Notes: generated from the sequence alone by a model not told the origin. A stretch of 64,000 nt of DNA from Aquatica leii (GCA_035610365.1 CM069435.1:13009123-13073122), one strand, 5' to 3'. Positions 10,830 to 22,435 are shown, numbered from the stretch's first letter. Made by a program: numbers and translations.

Positions 10830-12640
10830 GCTCGACAAAATTTACTTTTCGAGGCCAAGACAGTATGTTATTTCAAAATAATAGCGGAAATTTTTGAAGT
10901 GTATTGAGATGGTAAGTAAATTTGATCTTATAATGAGTGATCATATTCAACGTGCTACTTCACAAGCTAAAAAAATGCCCACGTATCTTGACAAAATCCA
11001 AAATGAAATCGTATCTGTTTTGACAAAGGAAATCCACAGTTCAATTTTGAATGTATGCAGGCAGAACATGTATTTTTCAATAACATTGGACTGTACACCG
11101 GATATTGCACATATAGAGCAAATAAGTATTAGCATACGTTTTGTCCACTTTAACACCTGCTCTAAAGAATTAGAAATATGTGAAAAAATTTTAGTTTTTT
11201 GCCATATTTTTGATACAACTGGCAGTGGTTTCAGTTCTTTTATCATAAACGAGTTAAAAAAATCGATTTAAATATAAATAATCTGAGGGGACAGTGCTAT
11301 AATAACGGTTCTAATATGCGTGGTAAAAATTGCGGTTTGCAGAAGTTTCTTTTAGAGCTGAATCCACGAGCGTTTTATATGCCCTGTGCCACTCACACAT
11401 TAAATTTAATAGTTAATGATGCTGCAAAAGTTAATCACGAGACAATTGGTTTTTTCAGTTTAGTACGACAGTTATACCAATATTTTTTGCGTGTATTAAA
11501 AGTTGGAATTTCGTCAGACAACACTTAGTTAATTTTACTTTAAAACAATTATCTGACATGAGATGGTCAAGCAGAATTGATGTGATAAAGCCACTATTTA
11601 AAAATTTACCAGAAATATATGACGCATTGTACGGCATAACAAATTCAGATAGATTTGATAAGAAATCAAAATATCAAGCTAGGTGTTTAAAGGATAAAAT
11701 ATCAATATTTACGTTTATATGTTAGTCCACATCTAGTATGAAGTTTTAGTGCAATTCAACTTTGTAAGTAAAATTTTACAATCAGAAACTATGAATATAC
11801 AATTGGCTCTGGAAGTTTTACAAAAAACAGTTTTTGCTCGAATTCCATACAGGTGAGAAACTTAATGGCGTTATTACTGCTGCAAAAGAAACTGCACAAA
11901 AGTTAGATATGAAACCCAATTTTCAAACAGCCACCCTTTTACGGCGTTGACAAAAAACTACGAGTACGTACATAAAGATTAACTAATTTTAGATTCTAAA
12001 ACATTATACAGAATTAACTCTTTCTACTGCATTCTCGATCAAGCATTAATTTCAGTCAATGAAACATTTTCCTTATTAGAAAATCAGATAGACGCCTTTC
12101 AATTTCTATACCATTTAGACGAAACTCCTTTAAAATTGCAACTAAGACTTTCGTGCAAAATGTTGCATGAAAAACTATGATTTAACGAATATTTAGATAT
12201 AGATGGAGACGATTTATACGACGAAATTGTACAAATCCAGCCATGTTAAAAGATTTAAAAAATGATATATTTAAAATTTTACAGTTTATATTTTATAATG
12301 ATTTAATTGCAGTATATTTAAACTTAGCAGTTGCTATTCGAATTCTACTCACTTTACCAGTATCTGTTGTCACTGCAGAAAGATCCTTCTTCAAGTTAAA
12401 GCTAATAAAAAATTAGTTACGGTCGATCATGAGTCAAGAACGGTTTTCATATTTATTTATTATCTCAATAAAATCATCTATATTAGAAAAAATAGATATT
12501 CACCATATCATTAAAAAAATTGCCGACATGAAGACTCGAAAAGTGGATTTTTTGTGAATTGCGAATTTTTACTTTCTTGTAAGAAAAGTATAGCGATCGC
12601 ATTTTTTTTTATTTTTATTGCATAATTTTACATTTCAAGG
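10830..12640 (+). mobile_element. hAT transposon, ZMYM1-like, second lineage (copy C)
   Basis: The plus strand encodes a ZMYM1-type hAT transposase in pieces. FLKCIEMVSKFDLIM starts at about 10880. The first catalytic region LDCTPDIAHIEQISI lies near 11090. RGQCYNNGSNMRGKNCGL lies near 11285, followed by PCATHTLNLIVNDAAK at 11380. The dimerisation domain ILLTLPVSVVTAERSFFKL lies near 12345-12400. The TTF finger end is short or missing. At least five stops or frameshifts break it. It is clearly diverged from copies A and B, so it is a separate lineage. It lies inside the BEL fossil, but its termini were not identified. Confidence 0.8.
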
Positions 12641-12699
12641 TCTCCTGAATCCTGAAAAAAGTATCGGCGCGGTTCTGCAAAAACCGTACTAAAAAAACT

Positions 12700-13214
12700 G
12701 TCTGTTTCTGAGCTTGATCATGCTTTGACGATTTTAGTTTATCGATGCTAGCAGCAAACATTTAGCTCTGAAATAAGTTTATTAAACTTAAAGAAAATTT
12801 AAAATCTAACAACCTACAATTTGTAAGTCATTTTATAGAGATGCAAGGTTGCATTCGCGTCGGCAGTCGACTAAGAACTTCAGACTTTGAGTATCAAAAG
12901 AAATTTCTTTTTTTGTTACCAAAAAATCATCCATTTACTAATTTGGTAATGGAAAAATTTCATATAAATCTTTTACACTGTGATGCTTAGCAACTATTGG
13001 CTGCTGTACAAGATTTATTTTGTCCTATAGCTGGTAGGCTTGCTGCCAAAAGTATTGTACACAAATGCGTAAAATGCTTTAGAGCAAAACCACGTCTAGT
13101 TCAATCCATAATGGGAAACCTTGCCAAAAAACGTTTAACTGATCATGAGTTTCTGTTTTACAATGAAGGGTTTGAATATGCCGGACCAGTTCTTGTTAAG
13201 GATAAGCCTACACG
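12700..13214 (+). mobile_element. BEL/Pao integrase N-terminal region (fossil)
   Basis: The sequence encodes the BEL/Pao pre-integrase and integrase zinc-binding region: LLPKNHPFTNLVMEKFHINLLH at about 12915-12980, then the AKSIVHKCVKCFRAKP segment, then YAGPVLVKDKPTR at about 13175-13214. It stops where hAT copy B is inserted and resumes at 15566. Confidence 0.8.
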
Positions 13215-15565
13215 CAGGCTCGCGCCTAGCACTTTTGGCGTCCTTGTGCAAATTTAAAATAACGCCCCAAATTTGTATTACGTTCGGATGTGAGTACAGA
13301 TACGGGTTAAATTAGGTATTATTATCCACCATTGAAAAATAATTTTAAAAAGTATTTTCATAAATTTATTTTCATTTTTATATTTTACAAGTACAAGCCA
13401 TAAGCCATACAAGTATTTTTTCATTGTGGTACATAACATAATTATAAACTTATAGAAAACAGAAATATATTCTAACAGTACTACAACTCAAAATTTTTCT
13501 ATTTTAGTTTCAAATGTAATATATGATACAAAAGCACAAGAAATAAAAAAAAATATTTAAAACATTAAAAATACTCGTTTATATAACACAAGACGAAACT
13601 GATCGACAAATAAAAACAAAACAGTATATTATTTTAATAATGCAACATGTCACCTTTTAAAGGTTAATATCCAGGTATTAGGTATTGTTATTAATATTTT
13701 AGCTAAGAGCATTGAGCTTTCCGTGCTTTAATTTTTGCAAATTGTTTAATTAAATGTTCGGTGTCTAATTCTTTTAGCTAGTCCGTTTCTATTGAAATGA
13801 TAGCAATATTACTTAGTCGGTTTTGCCCCATGGTCAATCTTAAACATTTTTATATTATTTTGAGTTTTGAAAAAGATCTTTCTGCGGTACCAACAGAAAC
13901 CGGAAAATGGAAATGAACTCAAAATTTTGCAATTTTTTAGCCAACGATGCAGCCAAATTTTTAACGTTATTTTTAATGTTTCCTTCGCTTATTTTAAACA
14001 GAGCATCATAAACCTCCCCAAATTGATACCTTAAAAGAGTTATTGCATCTATTCTACTAGACCATCAAGTATCCGATAAAGGATTTAAAGTTAAATTTGT
14101 TGCAATAGATAAATCACATTTCAGAATTCACCAGCGTTTAGTAGAAGCTGAAAAAAATACAAACAGTTCTTGAACCAAAGAAAAAAAATTGATGCTCAAA
14201 GTATTCGATTTTGCGGCATCATTGACGACTAAATTTAGGGTATGATTGCAATAAGGAACAAAGAAAGCTCGCGGATGGAAATCCAATTTTTTTTTGTAGA
14301 CCATTATGCCTACCACGCATATTTGCTTCATTGTCGTAACCCTGACCCCGCAAATCGTTGATATTTAAGCCTTCTTTCTCTAACACCGACAAAAGAAATT
14401 TTGTCAAGCCTTCACCCGACACATCATCTATAGGACAAAATAATAAAATATTTTCTCCTATACTAATTCTCGTGCTCTTTAAATTAACAAATCTTATACA
14501 AACTGAAATTTAATAGCGAAGGCTTCCACGGCCGGAGTCTATACTAAGATAAGAACGTCTTCCGGGTTTGGACCGTGTCAATGTTGTAACCGAAGTTGCC
14601 AACGTTTCGCCCACTTCGAAAGTTGCCTCATACTTTCCGTTCTGATAATTTTTGAAGGTGTTGATTTCTCATTATAAGCGGAACTTAAAGATGTTGATGG
14701 ATTGCTTTCTAGAAGATCAGTTTCTTGTCTGCTGCTGATACTTGTTTTAAGTACAAGTTCAGAATATTGGCATTCAGCTGTATTATTGTTGTTATTAATA
14801 TTTGGCAAAGTAGAATCGGGTTTTAAAAAAAAATGCGTAATTTTGACATGGTTTTCTCGTTCTTCTTCTCTTTTTCTTTTATTCAGCATATTTTGGTATC
14901 CAGACAATTTATTCTTTTTTTCTGATATCCTGTATACTGTAAATTAATACGTAAGTAAACAAATTGACAAATTATTCATAAAAAATGGAAATATTTCGAC
15001 GTCTCAAACTCAAACTTGAAAGTATTTTCTCAATTTTACTTATTTCAAGTTATTTCAAAATTTATAAATGTTTATAAATAGTAATCTTTTACCCCATGCA
15101 CCTTATCACTTCGCTAAGTTAATTATCGATCGGGCATCATGCAACAAATGAAATCGCGACCGATGCAGCGCTTAAATACATAAAGTTTCGTACATTGCCA
15201 GCTCAGACAAGAAAAAAACGCTTGTTGGCTCGTTGCAAGCCAAATTTCAAGCTCAAACATAAATAAAATCAGACTTGTTTTAGTTCACACAATTCATGTT
15301 ATCATGTTCGTTTTGTGTATTCGATCGAATAAATGCTATTATTGCGTACTCTCATTTGGAAAATATATTATTTTCGAGAAGTAATTCGGTTCCCTCGTCT
15401 TAAAGAGTAAAAATAATATAATAAACAAATAAAAAACAATGTAATACCTAGCAATTTCTTACTAGTGTTTTTATCCATATAAATTTTGTTTTGACAATGT
15501 TGTTTGTTGTTTTTTTTATCTTTGAGTTTTGAGGCTTTTTTGCTCTTATGTACGTCGCGGGACTG
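13215..15565 (-). mobile_element. hAT transposon, ZMYM1-like, copy B, with exact target duplication
   Basis: Both boundaries are clear. The 8-bp duplication CCTACACG flanks it at 13207-13214 and 15566-15573. The ends are CAGGCTCGCG and, reversed, CAGTCCCGCG. The minus strand encodes the N-terminus MSGYQNMLNKRKREEE (from 14907), the catalytic-domain piece FVPYCNHTLNLVVNDAAK near 14250, and the dimerisation domain SVGTAERSFSKLKII at 13905-13860. The TTF finger and the first catalytic region are deleted. Several stops and frameshifts remain. Its outer parts match copy A closely, including the 5' noncoding region. Confidence 0.88.
14515..14606 (-). mobile_element. Penelope-like end fragment inside hAT copy B
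   Basis: About 90 bases match 53965-54045 closely (GAAACGTTGGCAACTTCGG and the following AACAC-GGTCC-AAAC run). They interrupt the hAT N-terminal reading frame. The CTGATGA half of the hammerhead-like core seen at the other copy is missing. This looks like a tiny 5'-truncated Penelope-like insertion, so it is younger than the hAT. Confidence 0.6.
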
Positions 15566-16286
15566 CCTACACGATACGCTAAACTAATAAAAGCTTACAT
15601 TTGAGTTTTTGTTTGTTTGACAACACGCGCTATTCATCTCGAATTAGTTTCGTCATTAACAACAGAAGCCTTTATTAACTGTTTAAAAAGGTTTATTGCT
15701 TGTGGTAGTCTGTCAAACTGAATCTCTAGTGATAATGCAACTAACTTTCGCGGAGCGCACCGAGAATTATAGTTACTTCACGATTTGATTGTTCAGAATG
15801 GAGCAATTTCTGATTATTTATCGACACGTTTTGTCAACTGGAAGTTTATTTGCTCACGTACCCCTCATAAAGAAGAAATTTGGAAAGGCGCGGTAAAATC
15901 TGTAAATTTTAAGAAACGCGAATCTTGTATATAAAAGTTTTTACACGACTTCGACTCTTATAGAAGCTATTTTAAACTTACGCCCTTCCCTATTGTATTA
16001 CCAATGGGCTGAAAAATTAGGCACACACTTTTGGAATAGATGGAGTGTTGAAGTCGTCCCCGAATTACAAAAAAGTTGCAAATGGTATGGCCAATTATCA
16101 CAATTACTTGAGGTAGATGTTGTGGTTCTTCTCCAAGAAGATCGAGTCTCACCTTTAAACTGGTTCTTGGGTAGAATTGTCAAACTTCATCCTGATATTG
16201 ACGGTGTGGTGCGAACAATTACTGAAGTGCGTCTTGCCAACGGCACTTTATTAAAAAAATCAGTGCGCAAACTTTGTTCTTCTTAG
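15566..16286 (+). mobile_element. BEL/Pao integrase core and C-terminal domain (fossil)
   Basis: After the hAT copy B duplication the sequence resumes with PTRYAKLIKAYICVFVC and TTRAIHLELVSSL, the BEL/Pao integrase catalytic core. The C-terminal domain follows from 15993: LQEDRVSPLNWFLGRIVKL and VRTITEVRLANGTLLKKSV, ending at a stop at 16284-16286. This C-terminal part is the best-kept piece of the fossil. Confidence 0.85.
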
Positions 16287-16762
16287 TAGTAATGACTCGA
16301 TGTATGTAGACTAAATAAATTTATTTCTCTGTTTTGTATTTTATATTTTGTTTACATTACTTATTTGCACTATGGCTCGCGTTAATTGTTAAACTTAATT
16401 CATGACTTTTATAGATTTTGCTATTGCTTAAGTTGTATTCAGTTATTAAGTACAGTTTTGATTTAAACTATATTTAATTAACATTATCATTCTAATTTAG
16501 AAATTAAGTCTCTAGATTGTTGAAACCGTCCCTAATTATTTCACGGGGGGCGATGTAATTAATTGTTACATTATTAATTTCTCAGCCTAGCGCATGTAGT
16601 TAAGTATGGTGAGAATAATTAAAAACAATAAAATTTAAAAAAAAGTATATAAATTATTAGCGTTTTTGTTTCTCATTTTCAATATTGGTTTTTATTTACA
16701 TTAAAATAAGTAACTACTATTGGTGAAGTAGTTCATTGCTCAAAGTGGAGCCTTGTTTAAAA

Positions 16763-17407
16763 TAATATTTTATTATTCTTAAAGTCTTCTTCACAGTATT
16801 CTGTATTTTTTAATATTTTATTTTAAGAAAATATACATGCTTCGCTAATAACAATTAGCATCGTCAGTAAGTATAACTAAAAACTAAAATTAAAACATTG
16901 AAATATAAATAAAGAACACTAACCAAATAAAATAGTTAACAAATTATAAATAAATGTCAATTAAACGTATTTGACAATTTAATACAGTCTACTATATTAA
17001 AAAAATTAATTTAAATAAAGAAAATAGAAAAATATCAAAAGAATAGAAAAATGAAAAGAATAAAACTATAATTTTGAACTGAGAAGAATTGAGGGATTTA
17101 AATTTAACATTTCATTTAGACAATTTACAGAATCATTGTTAGAAATTCTATTAATTTCAAGAGTCTCTAATGAGTTAAGAAGAGATCCTTTATTACATAC
17201 ATGTAAAATTTTGATATTCAAATCTGAAGAAAATGAATGACCTGAACATAAAATATGGTTGGCAAAAGCAGAGTTAGTGTTATAAATATTTGTATTTAAA
17301 TATCTATTTATTAAATATAAATGTTCATTTAGTCTAGTTTTGAATTTTTTACCTGTTTGACCAATATATGAAGAATTGCAAAAAGAACAAGTCAGTTTAT
17401 ACACTCC
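16763..17407 (-). pseudogene. Penelope-like GIY-YIG endonuclease, left arm
   Basis: The minus strand from 17404 to 17066 encodes 112 residues beginning MYKLTCSFCNSSYIGQTGK and ending SILLSSKL. This is the GIY-YIG nuclease motif (VYKLTC, then YIGQTG and the catalytic-type Arg of FKTR). The copy is 5'-truncated exactly where the right arm begins, so it has no reverse transcriptase. Its C-terminal end is open to the stop and intact. Confidence 0.85.
16831..16875 (-). ncRNA. Hammerhead-ribozyme-like motif, left Penelope arm
   Basis: On the minus strand CTGACGA is followed by U, the stem GCTAAT/ATTAGC with a TGTT loop, then GAAGC and ATGTA. This fits the conserved hammerhead core and a short palindromic stem III, apart from an altered base after GAA. 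Confidence 0.5.
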
Positions 17408-17409
17408 AT

Positions 17410-18260
17410 ATTATTATTTTTGTTAATTCTATCCATCCAAAAATAAAATTTACTTTAGATATTTAATCAAACAACTCTTTGTCTTATTTAGATTTAAAAA
17501 TTTCACGGTTTCACAATAAATTTAATTTTGATATTTTTTGCAAATCTTCTCATACAGATTGAGTAATTCCTTTTAATTTGTGCCATCCCTTTTCTCATAA
17601 AACTGCTGCTTTTCGTTCGTACTTTCATAGACTATTTTCTATACCTTTGTCTCCTTCTAATTTTGCTAAGGAACACAAAATTATAAATCAAATTGGTTTA
17701 AATAATGGTTACCCTATTCAATTAATTAATAGTATTTTTCACAGAGTTCGTATAAAACATTTATTCAAAAATTTGATCAATTTTCCTACTAATAATGAAG
17801 TGGTTTTTAGATCTCGTCCATACTTTGGTCACTGTTTTCAATTTCGGCAAAAACTTTTTAAAAAACATAATATCAACATTTCATTTTCGACACATAACAC
17901 ATCTAAATTATTTTTAGTTAATAATAAAGATCAAATACCAATTTTACATAAATCTGGAGTGTATAAACTTACTTGTTCTTTTTGCAATTCTTCGTATATT
18001 GGTCAAACAGGTAGAAAATTCAAAACTAGACTAAATGAACATTTATATTTAATAAATAGATATTTAAATACTAATATTTATAACACCAACTCTGCTTTTG
18101 CCAACCATATTTTATGTTCAGGACATTTATTTTCTTCAGATTTGAATATCAAAATTTTACATGTCTGTAATCAAGGATTTCTTTTGAACTCATTAGAGAC
18201 TCTTGACATTAATAGATGATTCTATAAATTGTCTAAATGAAATGTTAAATTTAAATCCCT
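17410..18260 (+). pseudogene. Penelope-like RT end and GIY-YIG endonuclease, right arm
   Basis: The plus strand from 17578 reads 213 codons. First comes the RT thumb-side segment (HKTAAFRSYFHRLFSIPLS, then an HRVRIKHLF segment). Then comes the linker GHCFQFRQKLFKKHNINISF, and then GVYKLTCSFCNSSYIGQTGR at about 17958. Upstream, 17410-17570 continues the RT thumb (SYLDLKISRF) with stops. Near the end the frame is lost: the left arm reads EINRISNNDSVNCLNEM where this arm stops after DINR at 18217-18219. The RT catalytic core is missing, so neither arm could transpose itself. Confidence 0.85.
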
Positions 18261-18484
18261 CAATTCTTCTCAGTTCAAAATTATAGTATTATTCTTTTTA
18301 TTCTTTTCATTTTTCTATTCTTTTGATATTTTTCTATTTTCTTTATTTAAATTAATTTTTTTAATATAGTAGACTGTATTAAATTGTCAAATACGTTTAA
18401 TTGACATTTATTTATAATTTGTTAACTATTTTATTTGGTTAGTATTCTTTATTTATATTCCCATGTTTTAATTTTAGTTTTTAG

Positions 18485-18527
18485 TTTTACTGACGATGCT
18501 AATTGTTATTAGCTAAACATGTATATT
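18485..18527 (+). ncRNA. Hammerhead-ribozyme-like motif, right Penelope arm
   Basis: The mirror copy: CTGACGA at 18490-18496, the same GCTAAT/ATTAGC stem, then TAAAC (the usual G is T) and ATGTA. The two arms have each lost a different core base, so the ancestor probably read GAAAC. Confidence 0.5.
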
Positions 18528-18672
18528 TTCTTAAAATAAAATATTAAAAAATACAGAATACTGTGGAAAAGACTTTAAGAATAATAAAATATTATTATAA
18601 GTAACTACTTTTTATAAGCTTATACAAAAACTATAAATTTTTCAAGTTCTTTTTATCGTTCACATCATTACA

Positions 18673-20526
18673 AGAACAGCAATTATCATCGATTATTTTT
18701 TAAAGAAAAAAGAAAATTATCTAAAGCATTTGCACGCGGTAGTCAACTTATAAGTAACCAAAGATAATTTGTTCTGCATAATGATCGTGCATGTGCAGAT
18801 TATACAGTTTGCAGCTTGCATATTTAAATCAACACCGAAACAGGTAGCGGGTGCATATCCTAAAGGCAACAAACGGTAGGATTTAAAATATGTTTCAACC
18901 CGGCATTTTTTAATATTATTTATCGCCCGTAAACTTATTCTTCTAAGTTTCTGTATAATATTTTCATCAATTTTGGTAAAATAAAATGTTTCTAGCGAAA
19001 CGCGGTTGAAACGGGCAAAAACGGTGGCTGAATTAAATTCACATTCCTCCAGGCGAAGATCTACTAAATTAACAATTTCATTCGTGATTCATTCCTTTTA
19101 TATTGAAATTATTTTTTGCTACCGACTAAGCACTTATTAAAAAAATTATACATCAAAGTGCTTCCAGCGAATTTTTTGAATATTTAGCCGACGAAATTTG
19201 ATCATACTTTTTTTTAATGACAAATAAATTACACCTCCTTTGTATAATTTTATTTTTAGGTGCTGTAATTGGACTAAAAGCGGTTTTGTCACTCTAAATG
19301 AATTCAGCAATTTTGAAGGGTTGGCTAATCATACTTATTTTAATTCGTTTTTTGTCTTTTCGCGTTGTTTTATTTATGCGTTCAGACACCTTAATCAAAT
19401 TTTAATCGCACAGTGAAATCGTGTTAATGAATTACTTGCATTTTTGTTGGGTTTATTTTGCAATCTAAATGAGTCGAAATTTAAAACTGACTATTGATTC
19501 ATCAGAATCGGAAACAAAGTACCTAATTACAGAAAATCCGAATATGATGATTTTACAAACGGTCAATGGCTTAAAAAAATTAGTATCACCAAAAAAGACA
19601 AAGAGGAGAAGGCCAAAAAGATGCTAGAAGATATGAATATAATAAACCAACAAAATGAGAAAAAAACGAAAATGGGGTACGGATAAACAGCATCAGTAAC
19701 TGTATAAAATCTGTTACGTTGTTCCTTTTTATGTTTGTTATGTAAGTGGGTGTACTTACTTGCGCGTAAAATTATAATCACGTCACATTGTAACGTTACC
19801 AAAATTTTAAAACATTTTTGTTGGTACGTTCTTAACATTAAAAATTGCACGTTCTTATTTTGAATATTAGTTTTACTTTAATTGATTAATTTTTTACGGC
19901 CTTTCGAAACATTTTACAATTACCGAACTATTACTATCATCGAATTCGTCATTTGTAGTGTAATAATGTTAAGCAATCACAGAATACGTTTTTTCAATTT
20001 TTTTTAGTGATTTGTAGATTATTTTTTACAGTAACGCTTAATATTTGAGTGTTCTTTAGTTTCATTTGGGTATTCCAATGCTCAATATATTTTAAAAAAT
20101 TTTGTACTCGTAAGATATATTACATTGCGTTGTTACCATCACAATTTCAGATACTGTTTTTTTACTCTCTTTAATTTTTAAATCTTTAAAAGGAAATTGT
20201 TTTATGTTTCTTAGGACAGTAATGTCAATATTTGGATGACCTGCATTAACGATGTGATCCGTTTGTACGTCTTAGATGCTATTTAGAGTATTACGGTCAA
20301 TTTTTTAAATAACCTACATACAAATAAGCTAAATTCGGTTATTTTAAACTGAACTGAAATTTGAACAAGTATTTGAATTATCTATATTTCTAAAGTAATT
20401 TACTCGTAAAATCATAACGTATGCTATTGCAGGCGTTACGGACAAAATTTGAATGTCCTGTGCTTATTTTCCAAATTTGGATTACTTACAGTTTTTAATT
20501 TTATTATTTAGTTAAAACACTATATA
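18673..20526. other. No firm gene; one lysine-rich open stretch
   Basis: AT-rich sequence. A plus-strand stretch at about 19525-19683 reads KSEYDDFTNGQWLKKISITKK and then a Glu/Lys-rich helix-like end before a stop. It has no start codon in frame nearby and no family that I recognise. It could be an orphan exon or chance. Confidence 0.3.
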
Positions 20527-20870
20527 CAGTGTGTCCGAAAAGTATGGAATATATTATACAGGTCGATAAATATGCACTTTACACGAAAAAGTTGTAAATA
20601 AAAGTTGTTTATCACTTACTTATCTACCACCTGGGAGATATCAATTTAAATTTTTGCTGTAAACAAAATCGCAACGAATAACACTTACATTTTTTTAAAT
20701 GACAAGGCACGTCTTTAAGAGTCTTTTTTCCTTTTTTCAACCATATGAAACTGGAATACTTTTACATCAAAAAATTTTCAAGAAAAACAAGGACATGTCT
20801 AACAAATTTATTGTACTGAGCAGTATTAATCAGGTACGTAATATGTAGTATTGAAGCAATTGAATGCACT
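20527..20870. repeat. Mariner copy 1 left terminal inverted repeat
   Basis: 344 bases that pair with 22075-22433. Small indels occur only around 20713-20735. The first about 180 bases match nearly base for base. Confidence 0.9.
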
Positions 20871-20946
20871 GTCACATTAGCAAATATTAAACTTTAAATA
20901 TCTTTACATAAAATTGTTATAACAAAAAAATGTATTTAAACTAAAC

Positions 20947-22032
20947 TTACAATAAATGTTCAAAATTTAAACCATTCATAATTTGACAGTGGTAAATTCG
21001 ATTTTTAAAACCATCGATTGCTTTTGAAATCATATCTCGAGTTATAGCTCTTATCTCAACTCTAATGCGATTTTTCAAATCTTCAACATTATCAGGTCTA
21101 TTTACATAAATTTAGCTTTTAATATAGCCCCAAAGAAAAAAAATCTAGTGGACTTAAATCCGGCGAGCGAGCAGGTCATTCTATCGTACCTCTTCTGCCT
21201 ATCCATGTATTTTGAAAAGTATTATTAAGAAAGTGGCGGACATTAATTCCAAAATGTGGAGGTGCCCCGTCTTGTTGAAGCCATATTCTGTTATGAGGTA
21301 TATCTGGATCTACTTCATGTGGAAATAACTCGGCCAAAGCAGGAACTAACTCAAATCTTAAGAAATCGAGATAAATATTCGCCGTTAAACTACCTTCAAA
21401 AAATATGGCCCCAAAATTTGACTTCCAATCATTCCTACCCAGACGTTGACTTTCTGCTGGTATTGGGTGTGTCCTTCTAGATACCAGTGAGGATTTTGTG
21501 AAGACCAGTAACGTGTGTTTTGTTTGTTAATTGTGCCGTTTAAACAAAACGTGACCTCATCAGTAAAAAGGATATTTTTATGAAAATGTGCATCTCGTTC
21601 AAGTTTGTTTGTTATTGTTTCACAAAACTCCAGCCTTCTGTCCAAATCGTCTTCAAATAATTCTTGAACTACACAAGCTTTATAAGGATGAAATTTTTCT
21701 TTTTTTAAAACGTCATGTACAGCCGATTTATTCAAATTATGGTCTCTAGCAATTTGCCGAACAGAAATTTGTGGATTTTTCTCAACAGACAAGAACACAT
21801 TTTCTCGTTCCACGTTACTTAATGACAAAGGTCTACCAGTTCTACTCGCATCTTTCACCGAACCTGTCTCTTGAAATTTCCGCCAAATTTTGCTTACCGT
21901 GGACTGCGAAATGTTTAATTCTGGATGCAAGTTATTAAATAAATTACATACTTCGTCTTGGGTTCTTCTTCTATCTCCATATCCCAGAATCATTAAAATT
22001 TCAATTCTATGTTTCTCAGATAATTGAGCCAT
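20947..22032 (-). pseudogene. Mariner transposase, copy 1 (broken)
   Basis: The frame starts MAQLSEKHRIEILMILGYG. It has a paired helix-turn-helix N-terminus (residues about 1-110, with ISQSTVSKIWRKF and NLNKSAVHDVLKKE). The first catalytic Asp is in ILFTDEVTFCLNG, the second in WLQQDGAPPHFG, and the third in RSPDLSPLDFF. The second and third are separated by 41 residues. Three lesions are visible: loss of one T in the PYFFEGS codons (about 21403), TGA in place of Trp before PARSPD (about 21177), and an extra T in the Phe run after SPLD (about 21140). Unbroken length would be about 361 residues, normal for mariners. It cannot make a whole enzyme. Confidence 0.92.
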
Positions 22033-22074
22033 ATTTCAAGCACTAACAAATAGCAAAGTGTGACAGTGTTCTAA

Positions 22075-22433
22075 AGTGCATTCAATTGTTTCAATGCTAC
22101 ATATTACGTACCTGATTAATACTGCTCAGTAAAATAAATTTGTTAGACATGTCCTTGTTTTTCTTGAAAATTTTTTGATGTAAAGGTATTCAAGTTTCAT
22201 ATGGTTGAAAAGAGAAAAAAAGACTCTATTAAATGGGTATAATAAAAACGTGCCTTGCCATTCAAAAAAATGTAAGTGTTATTCGTTGCGATTTTGTTTA
22301 CAGCAAAAATTTAAATTGATATCTCCCAGGTGGTAGATAACTAAGTGATAAACAACTTTTATTTACAACTTTTTCGTGTAAAGTGCATATTTATCGACCT
22401 GTATAATATATTCCATACTTTTCGGACACACTG
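22075..22433. repeat. Mariner copy 1 right terminal inverted repeat
   Basis: 359 bases, the 5' side of the transposase gene. The start codon is only about 40 bases inside it, so the repeat probably holds the promoter. Confidence 0.9.
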
Positions 22434-22435
22434 TA

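Larger units (their letters stand above)
16719..18596. mobile_element. Penelope-like element, two inverted arms, 13-bp target duplication
   Basis: An inverted repeat: the left arm (about 16763-17407) is the reverse complement of the 3' part of the right arm (about 17950-18596). Both arms encode the GIY-YIG endonuclease end of a Penelope-like element. The whole is flanked by ATAAGTAACTACT at 16706-16718 and 18597-18609. The left arm has about 44 extra bases at its outer edge that are not shared. Inverted and tandem partial copies are known for Penelope-like elements, so this is probably one insertion event that produced both arms. Confidence 0.85.
7200..18672 (+). mobile_element. BEL/Pao LTR retrotransposon fossil, split by nested insertions
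   Basis: Pieces of one BEL/Pao element appear in order on the plus strand: gag/protease (7200-7900), end of RNase H (about 8010-8424), integrase N-terminal zinc region (12700-13214), integrase core and C-terminal domain (15566-16286), then a purine tract and the 3' LTR (16554 onward). Between them sit a hAT (8433-9923), a LINE scrap, a second hAT (10830-12640), a third hAT (13215-15565) and a Penelope-like composite (16719-18596). The element is old and badly broken, with dozens of breaks and large missing parts. No 5' LTR was recognised. It is the oldest layer here, because everything else is inserted into it. Confidence 0.8.
16554..18672 (+). repeat. BEL/Pao 3' LTR, interrupted by Penelope-like composite
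   Basis: A purine tract CACGGGGGGCGA ends at 16553. The LTR starts TGTAAT and, beyond the Penelope-like insertion, ends ATTACA at 18672, giving a six-base terminal inverted repeat. Without the insert and the second copy of its duplication the LTR would be about 228 bp. No 5' partner was seen, so the right end is inferred from the inverted terminus only. Confidence 0.6.
20527..22433 (-). mobile_element. Mariner (DD41D) copy 1 with ~350-bp inverted repeats
   Basis: A 1907-bp element starting CAGTGTGTCC at both ends and flanked by TA (20525-20526, 22434-22435). The terminal inverted repeats are very long: 20527-20870 pairs with 22075-22433 at high identity. The single gene lies on the minus strand between them. 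Spacing from the second to the third catalytic Asp is 41 residues, which places it with the DD41D (rosa-type) mariners. It is almost identical to the element at 50928-52838. Confidence 0.92.
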
